This document shows positions 63,282 to 64,000 of a stretch of DNA of 64,000 nt, piece after piece. The notes under the pieces are model-generated. The model made no database searches. It was given only the letters and a program-made list of their open reading frames with translations, and had not been told where the DNA came from. The DNA is taken from NCBI GenBank assembly GCA_964035575.1, contig OZ037868.1, forward strand, positions 310,001 to 374,000. Reading direction: 5' to 3'. Numbering within the stretch: position 1 is the stretch's first letter; each line of letters opens with the position of its first letter. The position numbers were made by a program, and so were the translations under genes. This stretch comes from Rhynchopus sp. YZ270_cl-10. Taxonomy: Eukaryota > Euglenozoa > Diplonemea > Diplonemida > Diplonemidae.

Positions 63282-64000
63282 GTTACCGCCCGCCGGATTT
63301 TTTGAAAACCAAAAAAAAAAAAGTTATGTAGAAAGTACCTAGGGAAAAAAGTTATGAAGAGGTTCTATAGGAAAGATATGGGTGGGGCTGTACAGGGCCC
63401 ATACCTAGAGCACCTCACGATCACTTGGTGAGTCAGCAATTTTTTCTCGAGAGAAAAGTCGTTTTCCTTCTCGAGTGTTTTCTTGTACACTGTACACTGT
63501 ACACTGTACACTGTACACTGTACACTGTACACTGTACACTGTACACTGTACACTGTACACTGTACACTGTACACTGTACACTGTACACTGTACACTGTAC
63601 ACTGTACACTGTACACTGTACACTGTACACTGTACACTGTACACTGTACACTGTACACTGTACACTGTACACTGTACACTGTACACTGTACACTGTACAC
63701 TGTACACTGTACACTGTACACTGTACACTGTACACACTGTAGTACCTATAACTTTCTGGTACCCAGACATTCTGGGAACCAGACACCCGGTGTCCAGGAA
63801 CCTAGGTACCCAGACAACATGATAATGAGAAGACACAAAATGCTACACGCAACAGAAAACAAGCTACACGTCACGAAAATAAGGATTTGACTGTGAAGAA
63901 AACTCTGGAAAAATGTAAGAAAATCTCTTCATAACTTTTTTCCCCCTGGTAAAACTTTTTTTTCTTCATAACTTTTTTTCTCCGCCGCCCGCCGGGTTTT
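63282..64000. mobile_element. Foldback structure around a heptamer array; right end at window edge
   Basis: The left flank (63282-63370) and right flank (63920-64000) are inverted copies. They share CTCTTCATAACTTTTTTCCC and its complement, and a CCGCCCGCCGG block at each outer end. Between them lie the TGTACAC array and a GGTACCCAGACA-rich stretch. The right end may continue past the window. Confidence 0.6.
63485..63736. repeat. (TGTACAC)n heptamer array
   Basis: About 36 perfect copies of a 7-bp unit whose core TGTACA is self-complementary, so either strand can fold on itself. Frames are open on both strands because the unit has no stop in some phases. They are not genes. Confidence 0.95.

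Noticed and set aside
63485-63736. TGTACAC array as a telomere
   Set aside because: The unit does not resemble known telomeric repeats (TTAGGG type), it is internal, and inverted flanks enclose it.

Overview
The window is nuclear DNA of an intron-bearing flagellated protist. Two genes carry spliceosomal introns with clear GT-AG borders. One encodes CFAP54, a central-pair protein of motile cilia. A second looks like another ciliary coiled-coil protein. Between genes the DNA is AT-rich, full of homopolymer runs and crowded with mobile and hairpin repeats. No bacterial operons, Shine-Dalgarno sites, CRISPR arrays or rRNA genes were seen. A tyrosine-recombinase retroelement in the order gag, recombinase, RT-RNase H recalls kinetoplastid VIPER/TATE elements, but the introns argue against a typical kinetoplastid. 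I do not assign a genus.

Layout. 1-5.4 kb: hairpin repeats, then a large imperfect inverted duplication (2.3-3.0 and 4.8-5.4 kb) around a small membrane-anchored PsbP/DcrB-like gene. 5.4-8.9 kb: a 250/330-bp satellite with a tRNA-Thr-derived SINE inserted in its first monomers. 9.1-9.9 kb: a short DNA transposon with 16-bp TIRs and a 5-bp target duplication. 10.2-12 kb: a four-exon coiled-coil gene. 14-14.8 kb: a PB1-like/zinc protein. 15.4-17.4 kb: a probable multi-exon gene on the + strand. 17.3-20.4 kb: a ubiquitin-like plus BspA-type LRR gene, split by a LINE-like insertion flanked by an 18-bp direct repeat, with a dense ACTCGTC motif cluster upstream. 21.5-32.3 kb: CFAP54 in five exons (about 3435 aa). 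34.4-35.9 kb: a piggyBac-like non-autonomous element. 36.6-40.1 kb: a multi-pass membrane protein and a SAP-repeat protein. 40.2-47.9 kb: purine-only microsatellite arrays alternating with TIR/hairpin units, one of which is split by a whole-looking YR retroelement. 48-51.2 kb: foldback elements and a TTAA-flanked element. 52.8-56.4 kb: a large PH-like/coiled-coil protein. 56.4-64 kb: repeats only, ending in a foldback structure around a TGTACAC array.

All well-supported long genes are on the minus strand (10-14.8 kb and 17-56 kb). The probable gene at 15.4-17.4 kb is on the plus strand and converges on the LRR gene. The most unusual recurring signal is a set of small hairpin cassettes with a CCTC-containing loop region. 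They are scattered between genes and also sit inside introns of both spliced genes. In one cassette family, stem changes are compensated by G.U wobble pairs, which hints at structure at the RNA level.
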